Positions 36,020 through 46,314 of a stretch of DNA of 64,000 bases are shown piece after piece. Position 1 is the stretch's first letter. The number at the start of each line of letters is the position of its first letter. Location of the stretch: contig NC_089494.1 in NCBI RefSeq assembly GCF_036850765.1, positions 228,984,779-229,048,778 of the forward strand. The letters run 5' to 3'. The notes beneath the pieces are model-generated. The model was not told where the DNA came from. It did no database searches and was given only the letters and a program-made list of their open reading frames with translations. This DNA is from Saccopteryx bilineata. Lineage: Eukaryota > Chordata > Mammalia > Chiroptera > Emballonuridae. The position numbers and the translations under genes are program-made.

Positions 36020-36190
36020 ACATACTTAATCTTCCCAACAATCCCACAGGGTAGGTACTAGTGTGTCCTCTTAGTACACACACCCCATGGAGTGTGAAGT
36101 AGAGGTGCAGAGAACCGAAGCGACTTGCCCAGGCTTGCGCGACCCGCCGCTGGTGAGACTGGGATTTGAATCCAGTTTTCTCCCTCCAGA
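36020..36190 (-). repeat. MIR-like fragment, minus
   Basis: aatcttcccaacaatcccac, agaaccgaagcgacttgccc and gactgggatttgaatccag are MIR reversed. Confidence 0.7.
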
Positions 36191-36924
36191 GCCTGTGCTG
36201 CCCGAAGGAAAGGAGGTTTATGGAAGGATAGTGGGTGTTCACAGGACTGATGGAAAGCCAGTAGAACCGGGCTCTGGAGGCGTCTTAAACTCCCAAGGGG
36301 AGGTCTAGTTCTTGCTAGGATCCCCCTGTGCCTCTGTGATTTGTCCCTCCTCCCCATTAGAGCGCAGGTGACAGCTACTGCTCCCATCCTCAGGCTGCTC
36401 TGCTCTCCTCCTTGCTTGTCCTGTGTCCCCCAGGGCTGCCACCACATCCAAGGCCTCACACTGACACTCCCTCCTCCTGGGACTCCAGGGACACAGCCTC
36501 CCGCCTTGGCCGCACCACCAGCCGTCTCACTTCCTGTGGGTACTTTCTCAATAGGTCCTCGCTGACCGAACTATCGGGAGTTTTACCTCCCACGGACACT
36601 TGTTCTCGCCCTGCCCACAAGGTAGACACTGTTGTTGCCCAGCCCAGATTCTTTCCTGGGCCGTGCGCCCACGCCACGCTGCTGTAAAGGACTGTCAGTG
36701 TCTCCATGTGGCCTGCTTCACCGGAGGATCGCCCTCCACTCACAGGTGCTGCCTTGGTTGGGCAGCTGCAGCCCCTTTCCTCCCCCCGCCCCCACCGGGC
36801 AGCCTACATTCAGTGACTGAAAGCTATGGGGACACCAGTGGCTGGCTCCCAAGCCTCGACGTGGGGACCGTTCTGTGGTGAATACTCCAGTCTCTTGGGA
36901 ATCAAACCTAAGGTCACATTCTAC

Positions 36925-37869
36925 TGTAAAGCCAGGAGCCATGGCCAGGGCCACTATCACAGCAGCCCGGTCCATGCAGGTTCGCATTGGATTCGGACAG
37001 TCGGTAAAGAAACAACGGAACCACAAACTGGTGGGCCATAGTCTTTAATCCTAGCTTGCACCCAGCGGGCAAGTAAAAATACACACTGGGCTCCAAAACC
37101 CACTCACATTCAGTGCTCACAAAGCCACTGACTTATCCGAGTTTCCTAGAATCAAAGGTTTCTAGCTCACCAGCCTTATTCTCCTCTGTTCCCCATCTCC
37201 TTCCTTATCCCAGATACAAACTCTACACAAATTGGCATCTCACTCAGCACTCCGCCATCTTGGCTGCTTCTCCTGGCCACATGGCCTCTTTCTGCTCTCT
37301 GCTCTGCTCCCTCTGCTCTCTCCTCTAATCATCCCAGGAACCAAGAGAGCAAGCTCCTGCTCCATCTCCATTTTATAGTGTAGAAATCCAAACCCTTAAT
37401 CCAATATACAAAATAGGAAAGTCTCTAATACAGTCACTTCTCTGAGGCATGATTGGATTGTACCACCCCACATCAAAATGGGTGGGAAAGGCCTGACCTG
37501 TGGCGGCGCAGTGGATAAAGCGTCGACCTGGAAATGCTGAGGTCGCCGGTTCGAAACCCTGGGCTTGCCTGGTCAAGGCACATATGGGAGTTGATGCTTC
37601 CAGCTCCTCCCCCTTCTCTCTCTCTGTCTCTGTCTCTCTCTCCTCTCTAAAAAATGAATAAATAAATAAATAAAATGCTATTTGAAAAAGACAAAATATT
37701 TAAAAAAAAAAAAAATGGGTGGGAAAGGCTTAATCCCAAAACCAAGCCCCAGGCTACAAGGATTCTACCTGCCCACAGAGACACACATTAATATCACCTG
37801 GGCAATGGCCTCCTCGTGGGCAGCGCCGTCTTTAACAAAGTGAGCATAATACATTTTATCTGCCCAACA
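36925..37869 (-). mobile_element. Solo LTR 1 of the ERV family, minus, interrupted by a SINE
   Basis: Read on the minus strand it starts TGTTGGGCAGATAAAATG and ends GGCTTTACA-type TG...CA. The 5-bp target duplication tctac is perfect (36920-36924 and 37870-37874). A type-1 SINE at 37491-37708 splits it; without that it is about 720 bp. It carries a TATA-type ctataaaatgg in the same place as the other copies. Confidence 0.92.
37491..37708 (+). mobile_element. Rhin-1-like SINE (short type 1) inserted in solo LTR 1
   Basis: gcctgacctgtggcggcgca head, B box ggttcgaaacc, A-rich tail. Target duplication aaaatgggtgggaaag on both sides lies within LTR sequence, so the SINE is younger than the LTR. 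Confidence 0.94.
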
Positions 37870-37874
37870 TCTAC

Positions 37875-38742
37875 CTTTACACTTTTTCATTCACTACCTA
37901 CTTCCTTTACTCCCTTTAAGAGCTCTCCCTTAACAAACAAACAAAAAGCAAAACAAACAGCAAAACACCTGCACCAAATACCTGTCTCAGGCTCTGCTTC
38001 TGGAGAACGAGAACCCCACCTAAGACTTTTCTGTTGGTTTTTCTTCTTAGTGATCACTAACATACTATATACTTAAATCTGTCCATCTTTCTCACGAAGA
38101 TGTCCCTACAGGAGGGCAGTCACTCTGTCTGCTTTGTCCACTGCCGCACACTCAGTAGCTGGAGCTGTGCCTGGTACAGTAGGTGCTTGTAAATGTGTGT
38201 TGAAAGAATGAATGAGTCCTTATACTTCTATGAGTGCTATGATGTGCACATATCCCGATCTTATTGATCAGATTGTGAGCCTTGGAAACGGCTAACTCTT
38301 CCCCACAAACTCTGCCCACCTTCTCAATCTGTTTTCTGCCTATCAAGATAGCCTCTGACCCCAGTGATCTGCTCTTCCCTATCTTGGGTGACTGCCCAGT
38401 AACTTGTTTGTTTGTCCCAAGGCATCTGTCAGCTCCTCTTGGGACCACCTTCCTCCCACAGTTTGCTCACTCTGATCTCAGATTAGGTAAGGAAGAGAAA
38501 TCTATTCATCTGCATCCAGGAATAATGAGAAAACTAGGTAGATGAGGTAAGAGGTAGAAGGCATCCAGGTGAGGCTGTTTTTCCTCATTGGGGAGAGCGA
38601 TTGAATATGCGATAGAGATGGGAATGGCCACAGGCAAGGGAAAAGCTCCTTTTCTTCTGAGTTGTAACCCTGCCAAAGCAAGCTGAGAGCCATTGCCTAG
38701 CTCATTCTAAAGGTTAATTCTGGCACAATTTAACCTGGGGTC
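37875..38742. repeat. Intergenic, with L2-like tail at about 38090-38220
   Basis: ctacaggagggcagtcactctgtctgc then gtacagtaggtgcttgtaaatg and gaatgaatgag is the L2 layout, plus strand. Otherwise unremarkable. Confidence 0.55.
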
Positions 38743-39215
38743 TGTTGGGAAGATAAAATATATTATGCTCACTTTGTTAAAGATGGTGCTGCCCACGTGG
38801 AAGCCTGTCGCCCAGGTGATTGCTTGGGATGGGCATGATTATATTAATGTGTGTTGGGGGCGGGCTGTGGGCAGGCAGGATCCTTATAGCCTGGGGCTTA
38901 GTTTTGGGACTAAGCCTTTCCCACCCTTTTTGATGTAGGGTGGTGCACTCTCATGAGGAATCCCATCATGCTTCAGATAAGTGACTTTGTATTAGAGACT
39001 TCCTTGTTTGTATATTGGATTAAAAGTTTTGATTTCTACACTATAAAGTGGGGCAGACCAAGAGCTTGCTCACTCTTGGTTCTTGAGATTAGCATTAGAG
39101 CAGAGAGCAGAGAAAGGAGAGCAAAGAAAGGCCACGTGGAGGAAAGAAGAGGCAATCAAGATGGCAGAGTGCTGAAAGAGAAGCCAGTTTGTGCAGAGAG
39201 AAAGAGATGGGGAAC

Positions 39216-39740
39216 TGTTGGTCAAATAAGTTTGTAAACATGATATATATGTTTGCTCGCTTGTGACTTATAATGGGTGTGGGGGACAGGCTATAAGCAG
39301 GCCAGGTCGTTGTAGCCTGAGGTTTGGTTTTGGGACTAAGCTTTTCCCCACACCCTTGACTGATTGTATGATCTGGGTGGTGCACTCTCATGAGGAATCC
39401 AATTATGCCTTGGATAAGTGACTTTGTATCGGAGACTTCCTTGTTTGTATATTGGATTAAGGGATTTTGGTTTTCTACACTATAAAGTGGGACAGACCAG
39501 GAGCTCGGACACACAGTTCCTGCTATCACAATTGCAGGGGCTCCCCTGATCCCTTGCCCTTCATGGGAAGAGCTGGTTTTCTGCTTTTCCCTTGTCTTCT
39601 TTTGTGGTTTGCCTGTCTTGGTGAGACACCAATAAATAGGATGACCCCCCATCCTCTGACTCTGCCATTTCTTTATCGTCTGCCCGAATCCAATGGGAAC
39701 CTACATGTGAATGGTCACGATGGTGGCTCCTGGCCTTACA
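39216..39740 (+). repeat. Provirus 5' LTR (525 bp)
   Basis: TG...CA bounded. TATA box ctacactataaagtgg at about 39475-39490 and poly(A) signal aataaa at 39631-39636 define U3, R and U5. Confidence 0.93.
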
Positions 39741-39742
39741 AC

Positions 39743-39760
39743 TGGCGTAGTCGGCAGGAT
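39743..39760 (+). other. Primer-binding site complementary to tRNA-Ser
   Basis: tggcgtagtcggcaggat begins two bases after the 5' LTR. Its reverse complement is the 3' end, including CCA, of a serine tRNA (AGA/TGA type) as I remember it. Serine priming is known for the HERV-S group of class III elements. Confidence 0.8.
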
Positions 39761-39839
39761 GGGGGGGGCCATCCTATTTATTGTTGTCTTGCTCACAGGC
39801 TGCAAGTACCTCTGCATAGGACACAGGCAAGTTCCAAGC
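39757..39839 (-). other. Inverted junction: antisense LTR fragment plus antisense integrase fragment
   Basis: 39757-39789 is an inverted copy of the LTR poly(A) region (43379-43403 and neighbours; G-run two bases longer, one mismatch). 39789-39839 is a perfect 51-bp inverted copy of 41727-41777 in the integrase region. The first shares ggat with the end of the primer-binding site, a likely microhomology. Confidence 0.9.
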
Positions 39840-39840
39840 A

Positions 39841-42833
39841 TACCCCGTGCCCACTATGGTAAAACAGTTACAGGAATTCTTAGGTTTGTTGGGGTATTGG
39901 CGAGCATTTATACCGCATTTGGCTCAGTTACTATGCCCCTTGTACAACCTTATTCGAAAGGGGGTTCGCTGGGATTGGACTGAGCAGGCGCAAGGTTCAT
40001 TTGCAGCTGCTAAGAGAGCTGTCAAGGTGGCACAGGCCTTGAATGTGTTTGATCCTGCCAGGCCCTGTGAGCTGGATGTTCATGTAACCTCGGAGAGGTT
40101 TGGATGGGGCTTGTGGCAGCGGACAGAGCGCCTACGGCAACCTATTGGATTTTGGTCCCAATTGTGGAAAGGTGCTGAAGTTCGTTACTGTTGGGCAGAT
40201 AAAATGTATTATGCTCACTTTGTTAAAGAGGCCGTTGCCCAGGTGATATTAATGTGTGTTGGGGTGGGCTAAAGGCAGGCGGAATCCTTGTAGCATGGGG
40301 CTTGGTTTTGGGATTAAGCCTTTCCTACCCTTTTTGATGTAGGGCGGTACAATCCAATCATGCCTCAGAGAAGTGACTTTGTATTAGAGACTTCCCTGTT
40401 TTGTATATTGGATTAAGAGTTTGGATTGCTACACTATAAAATGGGGACGAAGTGGGAGCTTGGGCTCTTGGTTCCTGAGATAATCATTAGAAGAGAGAGC
40501 AGAGGAGAGCAGAGAAAGGCCACGTGGAGGAGGCCAGGAGAAGCAGCCAAGATGGCGGAATGTTGAGTGAGAAGCCAATTTGGGCAGAGTTTGTATCTGG
40601 GATAAGGAAAGGAGATGGGGAACAGAGGTGAATAAGTCTGGTGAGCTAGAAACCTTTGATTCTAGGAAACTCGGATAAGTCAGTAGCTTTGTGAGCACTG
40701 AATGTGACTGGGTTTTGGAGCCCAGTGTGTATTTTTACTTGCCTGCCGGGTGCAAAGCTAGAATTAAAGACTATGGCCACCAGTTTTTGGCTCCGCTGTT
40801 TCTTTGCCGACTGTCCGAATCCAATGCGAACCTGCATGAGCCAGGCTTCTCTGATGCTGGCCATGGCCCTGCCTCCTGGCTTTACAGTTACTCATTAGTA
40901 GAGAATCAGCTGGCAGCTGTGTATGCTGCCCTCCTGGCAACTGAGAGTATTACAACCACAACACCAGTTACAGTCAAAACAACATACCCTATAGCTGGAT
41001 GGGTGAGAGATTGGGCAACTAAACCACATAGTGGTATGGCCCAAATGTCTACCCTGGCCAAGTGGGGTGCCTATCTGCAACAACGCTGTGCTCTTAGCAC
41101 CAGCCCATTGAGGGCAGAACTGCAGGAAGTCTTGGGTCCAGTCACCTATGCGACCTTAGAGTCAGGTGCAACTGGGGCTCAGGAGGCAGAACCTGAGGTC
41201 AGTCCCTACCAGGAGGGGCGGGTGCCCATCCCCGAAGATGCCTGGTATACTGATGGTTCCAGCAGGGCCAACCTGCCAAATGGACGGCTATCGCCTTCCA
41301 TCCGGCCACTGAGACTATTTGGATGGACATGGGTACAGGCCAAAGCAGCCAATGGGCAGAATTAAGAGCTGTTTGGCTAGTTGCCCATAATGAACCTTCA
41401 CCTCTGGTGATCTGTACTGACAGTTGGGCTGTCTATCGTGGACTGACCCTTTGGATTGCTACTTGGCACATTAACCAGTGGATGGTAATGCACCGTCCAT
41501 TATGGGGTCAGGCCATGTGGCAGGACTTATGGGAAATAGGACACCAAAGCAGGTGACAGTATATCATGTCACAGGGCATGCCCCTCTAGCCCATCCTGGG
41601 AATGATGAGGCAGATACGTTGGCAAGGGTACGATGGTTGGAGACTGCACCTGCAGGTGATGTGGCACAGTGGCTGCACCGGCGCCTGCTCCATGCAGGAC
41701 AGAAAACTATGTGGGCTACGGTTAAGGCTTGGAACTTGCCTGTGTCCTATGCAGAGGTACTTGCAGCCTGTGAGCAATGTGCAGTATGTTCCAAGGAATA
41801 CCCTCGGAGACCACTGGTGTCACCTGGACAGATCCAGAGGGGTCATGTTCCACTGACACGATGGCAGATATACATCATTGGACCCTTACCAAAGTCAGAA
41901 GGGTACCAGTATGCAGTCACTTGTGTAGATACTGCCACCGGGCTGCTTGCTGCTTACCCCGCTCGTAACCCTGACCAGAGGGCAGTCATACAGGCTCTGG
42001 ACCGCCTGAGTGCTGCATACGGGCGACCGCTGGTCCTTGAAAGTGACAATGGTACCCACTTCACTGATTCAACGGTGAGGCAATGGGCTCAAAAGCTGGG
42101 GGTGGACTGGAAGTACCATGTTCCCTACCACCCCCAGGCTGCTGGCATCATTGAGCGTTATAATGGACTCTTAAAGCAGGGACTGCGACAGGAGGGGGGC
42201 ACCGGCTCTCTTACTGGATGGACACGCCGCTTATGGACAGTACTTCGGATTTTGAATGAGCAACCTCGACGGGGAAGCCCAGCTCCAGTAGAGGCCCTCC
42301 TGCATCGGACAGCTGCCCCTATTCAGTTGCAGATACGCACCAAGGACATTTTACTCAAGCCAGGTTTCGGACAGCAGGGCAACGTGCTCTTGCCTGCTCC
42401 AACAGCCCTTCTTAAAGGACAACGGCTTCAATGGACTTGGCCCTGGACTGTACAGGCCCCCCATCTGAGATGGGTGGCCTTGTTGGCACCATGGGGAAAG
42501 GGGTTAGAGGTGGACCTCCAGTTAACTCCTTGGGCAACCAGCACCTGGCCACCTAAGGTAGAAGTGTATTATCCCTTGAGTGCTCAAGGGGACAGCATTT
42601 TGAAGGGTACCTTTGTAATTTCTTTATGGCCAATAATGAGTTCCCCTATTTTACTACACATAGAACCAGCAGATGCTGGTGTATTGGCCAATAAGGTTTG
42701 GTATGCCCGCTCAGGGCGGCCTCTGGTGCCAGCTACAGTGCTGTCTGCAGACAAAACTCTGGCCTGTATTCTGCCAGAGGGAAAGGATTTGCCTCTCTTG
42801 GTGCCACTGACAGCTCTCTCATTTCGCCCATAG
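39841..42833 (+). pseudogene. ERV pol remnant: RT thumb/connection, RNase H, integrase; broken
   Basis: The frame opens in the reverse transcriptase thumb (FLGLLGYWRAFIPHL at about 39880). Fingers and palm are absent. At 40188 a solo LTR splits the gene; 698 bp plus the 5-bp duplication shifts the frame by one, and the frame resumes at 40892. RNase H follows, with aspartates at 41252 and 41419. Frame changes near 41275 and 41540 break it. From 41478 to 42833 a 451-codon frame is open. It contains the end of RNase H, an HHCC zinc finger (H67, H72, C-x2-C around 98-104) and the integrase triad D151, D190, E226 with exact 35-residue spacing. About 200 residues follow the core with no firm assignment. 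It cannot make a full Pol as it stands. Confidence 0.9.
40189..40886 (+). mobile_element. Solo LTR 3 inserted in the provirus pol
   Basis: It starts tgttgggcagataaaatgta and ends ctggctttaca, 698 bp, with a perfect 5-bp target duplication gttac (40184-40188 and 40887-40891). It is of the longer (about 700-bp) LTR subtype, unlike the 525-bp LTRs of the host provirus. Confidence 0.94.
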
Positions 42834-42945
42834 TTTTTGATCTGTTAATCCTATTGCTGTAGTTGGTACTATTTCTGTTTATGCAATGTATCCTACTCCT
42901 TGCACAGTGACCATCATGGAAGATGCCTGTGGTTTAGATTGTAAA

Positions 42946-42964
42946 GCGAGCAAAAGGGGTGGAA
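42946..42964 (+). other. Polypurine tract before the 3' LTR
   Basis: gcgagcaaaaggggtggaa directly abuts the 3' LTR and is a near-continuous purine run, as expected for the plus-strand primer of a retrovirus. Confidence 0.75.
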
Positions 42965-43489
42965 TGTTGGTCAAATAAGTTTGTAAACATGATATATATG
43001 TTTGCTCGCTTGTGACTTATAATGGGTGTGGGGGACAGGCTATAAGCAGGCCAGGTTGTTGTAGCCTGAGGTTTGGTTTTGGGACTAAGCTTTTCCCCAC
43101 ACTCCTGACTGATTGTATGATCTGGGTGGTGCACTCTCATGAGGAATCCAATTATGCCTTGGATAAGTGACTTTGTATCAGAGACTTCCTTGTTTGTATA
43201 TTGGATTAAGGGATTTTGGTTTTCTACACTATAAAGTGGGACAGACCAGGAGCTCGGACACACAGTTCCTGCTATCACAATTGCAGGGGCTCCCCAGATC
43301 CCTTGCCCTTCATGGGAAGAGCTGGTTTTCTGCTTTTCCCTTGTCTTCTTTTGTGGTTTGCCTGTCTTGGTGAGACACCAATAAATAGGATGGCCCCCCA
43401 TCCTCTGACTCCGCCATTTCTTTATCGTCTGCCCGAATCCAATGGGAACCTACATGTGAATGGTCACGATGGCGGCTCCTGGCCTTACA
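42965..43489 (+). repeat. Provirus 3' LTR (525 bp)
   Basis: Same length as the 5' LTR with 8 substitutions and no indels. TATA motif at about 43230; aataaa at 43380-43385. Confidence 0.93.
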
Positions 43490-43844
43490 GGAACAAAGGA
43501 GAATAAGGCTGGTGAGGTAAAAAACCTTTGATTCTAGGAAACTCGGATAAGTCAGTAGCTTTGTGAGTACTGAATGAGTGGGTTTTGGAGCCCAATGTGT
43601 GTTTTTACTTGCCCACCGGGTGCAACCTAGGATTAAAGGTAATGGCCCACCAGTTCGTGGCTCCATGTTTCATTACTGTCTGTTCAAATCTAATGCAAAC
43701 CTGCATGTGAATGGCCACGATGGTGGCTACTGGCTTTACATGGTCCAACAGGCTGCACTGTTATCAGCCCGGAGTGACTACAGGGCTGGAGAAATGGAAT
43801 GGAGCCGTGGAGTGGGGCTCAGATCTCAGCAGTTCTGCACTTCT

Positions 43845-44892
43845 TTTTTTTTTTAATTTTATTTATTTTTTACAGAGACAGAGAGTGAGTCAGAGAGAGG
43901 GATAAACAGGGACAGACAGGAACGGAGAGAGATGAGAAGCATTGTAAAGCCAGCAGCCACGGCCAGGACCACTATCACAGCAGCCCGGCCTATGCAAGTT
44001 CGCATTGGATTCGGACAGTTGGTAAAGAAACCATGGAGCCAAAAACTGGTGGGCCATAGTCTTTAATCTAGCTTGCACCCGGCGGGCAAGTAAAAATACA
44101 CACTGGGCTCCAAAACCCAGTCACATTCAGTGCTCACAAAGCCATTGACTTATCCAAGTTTCCTAGAATCAAAGGTTTCTAGCTCACCAGCCTTATTCTC
44201 CTCAGTTCCCCATCTCCTTCCTTATCCCAGATACAAACTCTGTACAAACTGGCATCTCACTCAGCACTCCGCCATCTTGGCTGCTTTTCCTGGCCTTCTC
44301 CACGTGGCCTCCTCCCGCTGCTGGCTCTATTCTCTCTGCTCTCTCATGCTAACCTCAGGAACCAAGAGCCCAAGCTCCCGTTCTACCCCTATTTTATAGT
44401 GTAGCTTCACAACCTTTAATCCAATATACAAAATAGGGAAGTCTCTAATACAAAGTCACTTTCTGAGGCATGATTGGATTGTACCGCCCTACATCAAAAA
44501 GGGTAGGAAAGGCTTAATCCCAAAACCAAGCCTCAGGGTACAATAATTCTCAACACACATTAATATCACCTGGGCGACAGCCTCCTCCTGTTATCTTTAA
44601 CAAAGTGAGCATAATACATTTTATCTGCCCAACAAGCATCAATCATTAGTTCTTCACTGCGTGTTGCAACACCTTAGTTGTTCATTGATTGCTTTCTCAC
44701 ATGTGCCTTGACCGCGGGCCTTTAGCAGTCCGAGCAACCCCTTGCTGGAGCCAGCGACCTTGGGTCCAAGCTGGTGAGTCTTGCTCAAACCAGATGAGCC
44801 CACATTCAAGCTGGCGACCTCGAGGTCTCGAACCTGGGTCCTTCCGCATCCCAGTCCGATGCTCTATCTACTGTGCCACGGCCTGGTCAGGC
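43845..44892 (-). mobile_element. Rhin-1-like SINE (type 2), minus, split by solo LTR 4
   Basis: The T-rich tail and GA-rich part lie at 43845-43942, the rest at 44635-44892, ending gcctggtcaggc. A perfect 14-bp SINE target duplication agttctgcacttct occurs at 43831-43844 and 44893-44906. Confidence 0.93.
43943..44634 (-). mobile_element. Solo LTR 4 inserted in a SINE, minus
   Basis: 692 bp, TGTTGGGCAGATAAAATG start on the minus strand. Perfect 5-bp target duplication agcat (43938-43942 and 44635-44639) within SINE sequence. Subtype as solo LTR 3. Confidence 0.94.
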
Positions 44893-44906
44893 AGTTCTGC
44901 ACTTCT

Positions 44907-46314
44907 GCCTGTTAGTTGAGCACAATGGGCAGCGACATTCACAGCAGTCGGGGGTGGGTGCGCTGGCCAGAAGGTACCTAAAGGAAGTGAGGAAAGCAGT
45001 GGGGGCCGGGGGTGGGGTGAGGTGGGGTGGTGTGAGCAGGTGGGGAGAGCTTCAGGAAGAGGGAATGTCGGTGTAAGGGCTCTGACGTGGCGGTGGCCCT
45101 GGGTGCTAAAGGCAAAGGCAGGAGGCTGGGAAAGGGCAGAGTGGGGGAGGGGAGCAGATGAGGCCCGCCCTGTCCCAGGAATGTGTGGATCCCAAGCACT
45201 GTGGCTTCCTCTGGAGGGTTTAGAAGCCGCTGGAATGTTTCAAGCAGAGGATTGGCATGATCTCCCTTTCGTTTTAACACACTCATTCTGGCTGGCATGT
45301 AGAGAGTGGACAGCAGAGGCAAAGCGTGGGAGCTGAGAGGCCGATTAGCAAGCCATCACAACAATACAGATGAGGAGAGTGACTTGGACCAGGGTGGTGG
45401 CAGTGAGGGCGGTGAGGGTGGTCAAATTCGGGAAATACTTTGAAAGTTGAACCAAGAGGATGTTTTGAGATGGAGAAGCTGGGGATGGGGCACTTTCAGG
45501 GGATGACTTGAAGTCAGTTTGGACATGGTGAGTTCGTGGTGTCCATTGGACATCCAAGGAAATGTCGAGCAAGTAGGCAGGTGGATATGGATGTGGGAGT
45601 TGTCAGTGAAAAGCCGTCACTGTCACTCAAAGCCATGATACCATAAAGATAAAAGGGAAGTAACAGAGCAGACCTAAGCTGGGGCCACCCACTGGACATG
45701 AGGCATCTCCCTGAGGCCAAGGGCAGACCCACTTTTATTTCCCCAGAGCGCTCACCTGTGACAATGTCACAGGGAGTGTCACTAATCCAGAAACCCTGCC
45801 CTGGGGCATTCGATTATGATTCTGAATCATAAATGCAGAAATTTTCAAATCTAGGCAATACATCAAAAACTTACATTTTCAAGAAAGTAGGGGGTTGGTA
45901 GCTGGTAATAGGATTTGTAAATGAGTCACCGCAGACCTGCTATTAATCAAGCTTCACACACAGGGCCCTCTCTTGCATTTCAAACAGGATCCTGTCTGTA
46001 AAAGTGAGGCACCTGCTTTTTATCAGTGCATCTGTTGTTTAAAGGTGTCCCTGTCTCCAGGTGTGGACACTCAAAAGTCATCTGCTCAGATCGCCCCCTG
46101 GGGGTGTCACTTGCCAAGCTGTCCATCATGGCCCTCCCTTCCTGGGGAGAAGATGGGACAGAGCTGGGAGGGAAGGAGCAAAGCTTCCCCTGCCTCTGGG
46201 GCCCTGTCCCTCAATTCCACGTGTGCGACTCCAGCCTGACACTGAAGTCTCTCTTCTGGTCACCACAGGTGGAAGCACACCAGCTCAGGAAGACACTAAA
46301 GAAAGGAAGTGCCA
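44907..46314. other. Intergenic, old repeat debris
   Basis: 45180-45700 has the gtttcaagcagagg...gaaatgtcgagcaagtagg style of degraded old LINE-type sequence. No gene recognised. Confidence 0.45.

Larger units (their letters stand above)
39216..43489 (+). mobile_element. Young class-III-like endogenous retrovirus, internally deleted
   Basis: Two 525-bp LTRs bound a short interior carrying a primer-binding site, broken pol and a polypurine tract. The 5-bp target duplication ggaac is perfect (39211-39215 and 43490-43494). The LTRs differ at 8 of 525 positions (about 1.5%), half of them at CpG sites, which indicates recent integration. gag, protease and most of reverse transcriptase are missing and there is no env. 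The 5-bp duplication, lack of env and pol type suggest an ERV-L/class III relative. A class I assignment is not excluded. Confidence 0.9.
38743..43740 (+). mobile_element. Outer solo LTR 2 (38743-39215 and 43495-43740), split by a provirus
   Basis: The left part starts tgttgggaagataaaata and the right part ends ctggctttaca. Together they make about 719 bp, the size of the other solo LTRs. Flanks are gggtc (38738-38742) and tggtc (43741-43745), a 4-of-5 match consistent with an aged 5-bp target duplication. A TATA motif (tataaag, 39042-39048) is kept. The provirus at 39216-43489 interrupts it, so this LTR was there first. Confidence 0.9.

Noticed and set aside
39095..39652. 185-codon minus-strand frame, repeated as 155 codons at 42934-43401
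   Set aside because: Antisense through the two proviral LTRs, hence the duplicated product. No gene.
42834..42945. Possible env remnant between pol and the polypurine tract
   Set aside because: Only about 110 bp with no signal peptide, cleavage site or membrane-segment features.
39216..43489. Possible orthologue of the domesticated envelope gene ERVMER34-1, known between RASL11B and USP46 in human
   Set aside because: This provirus has no env, is far younger and lies closer to RASL11B than the human gene does. The true orthologue would lie beyond the right edge.
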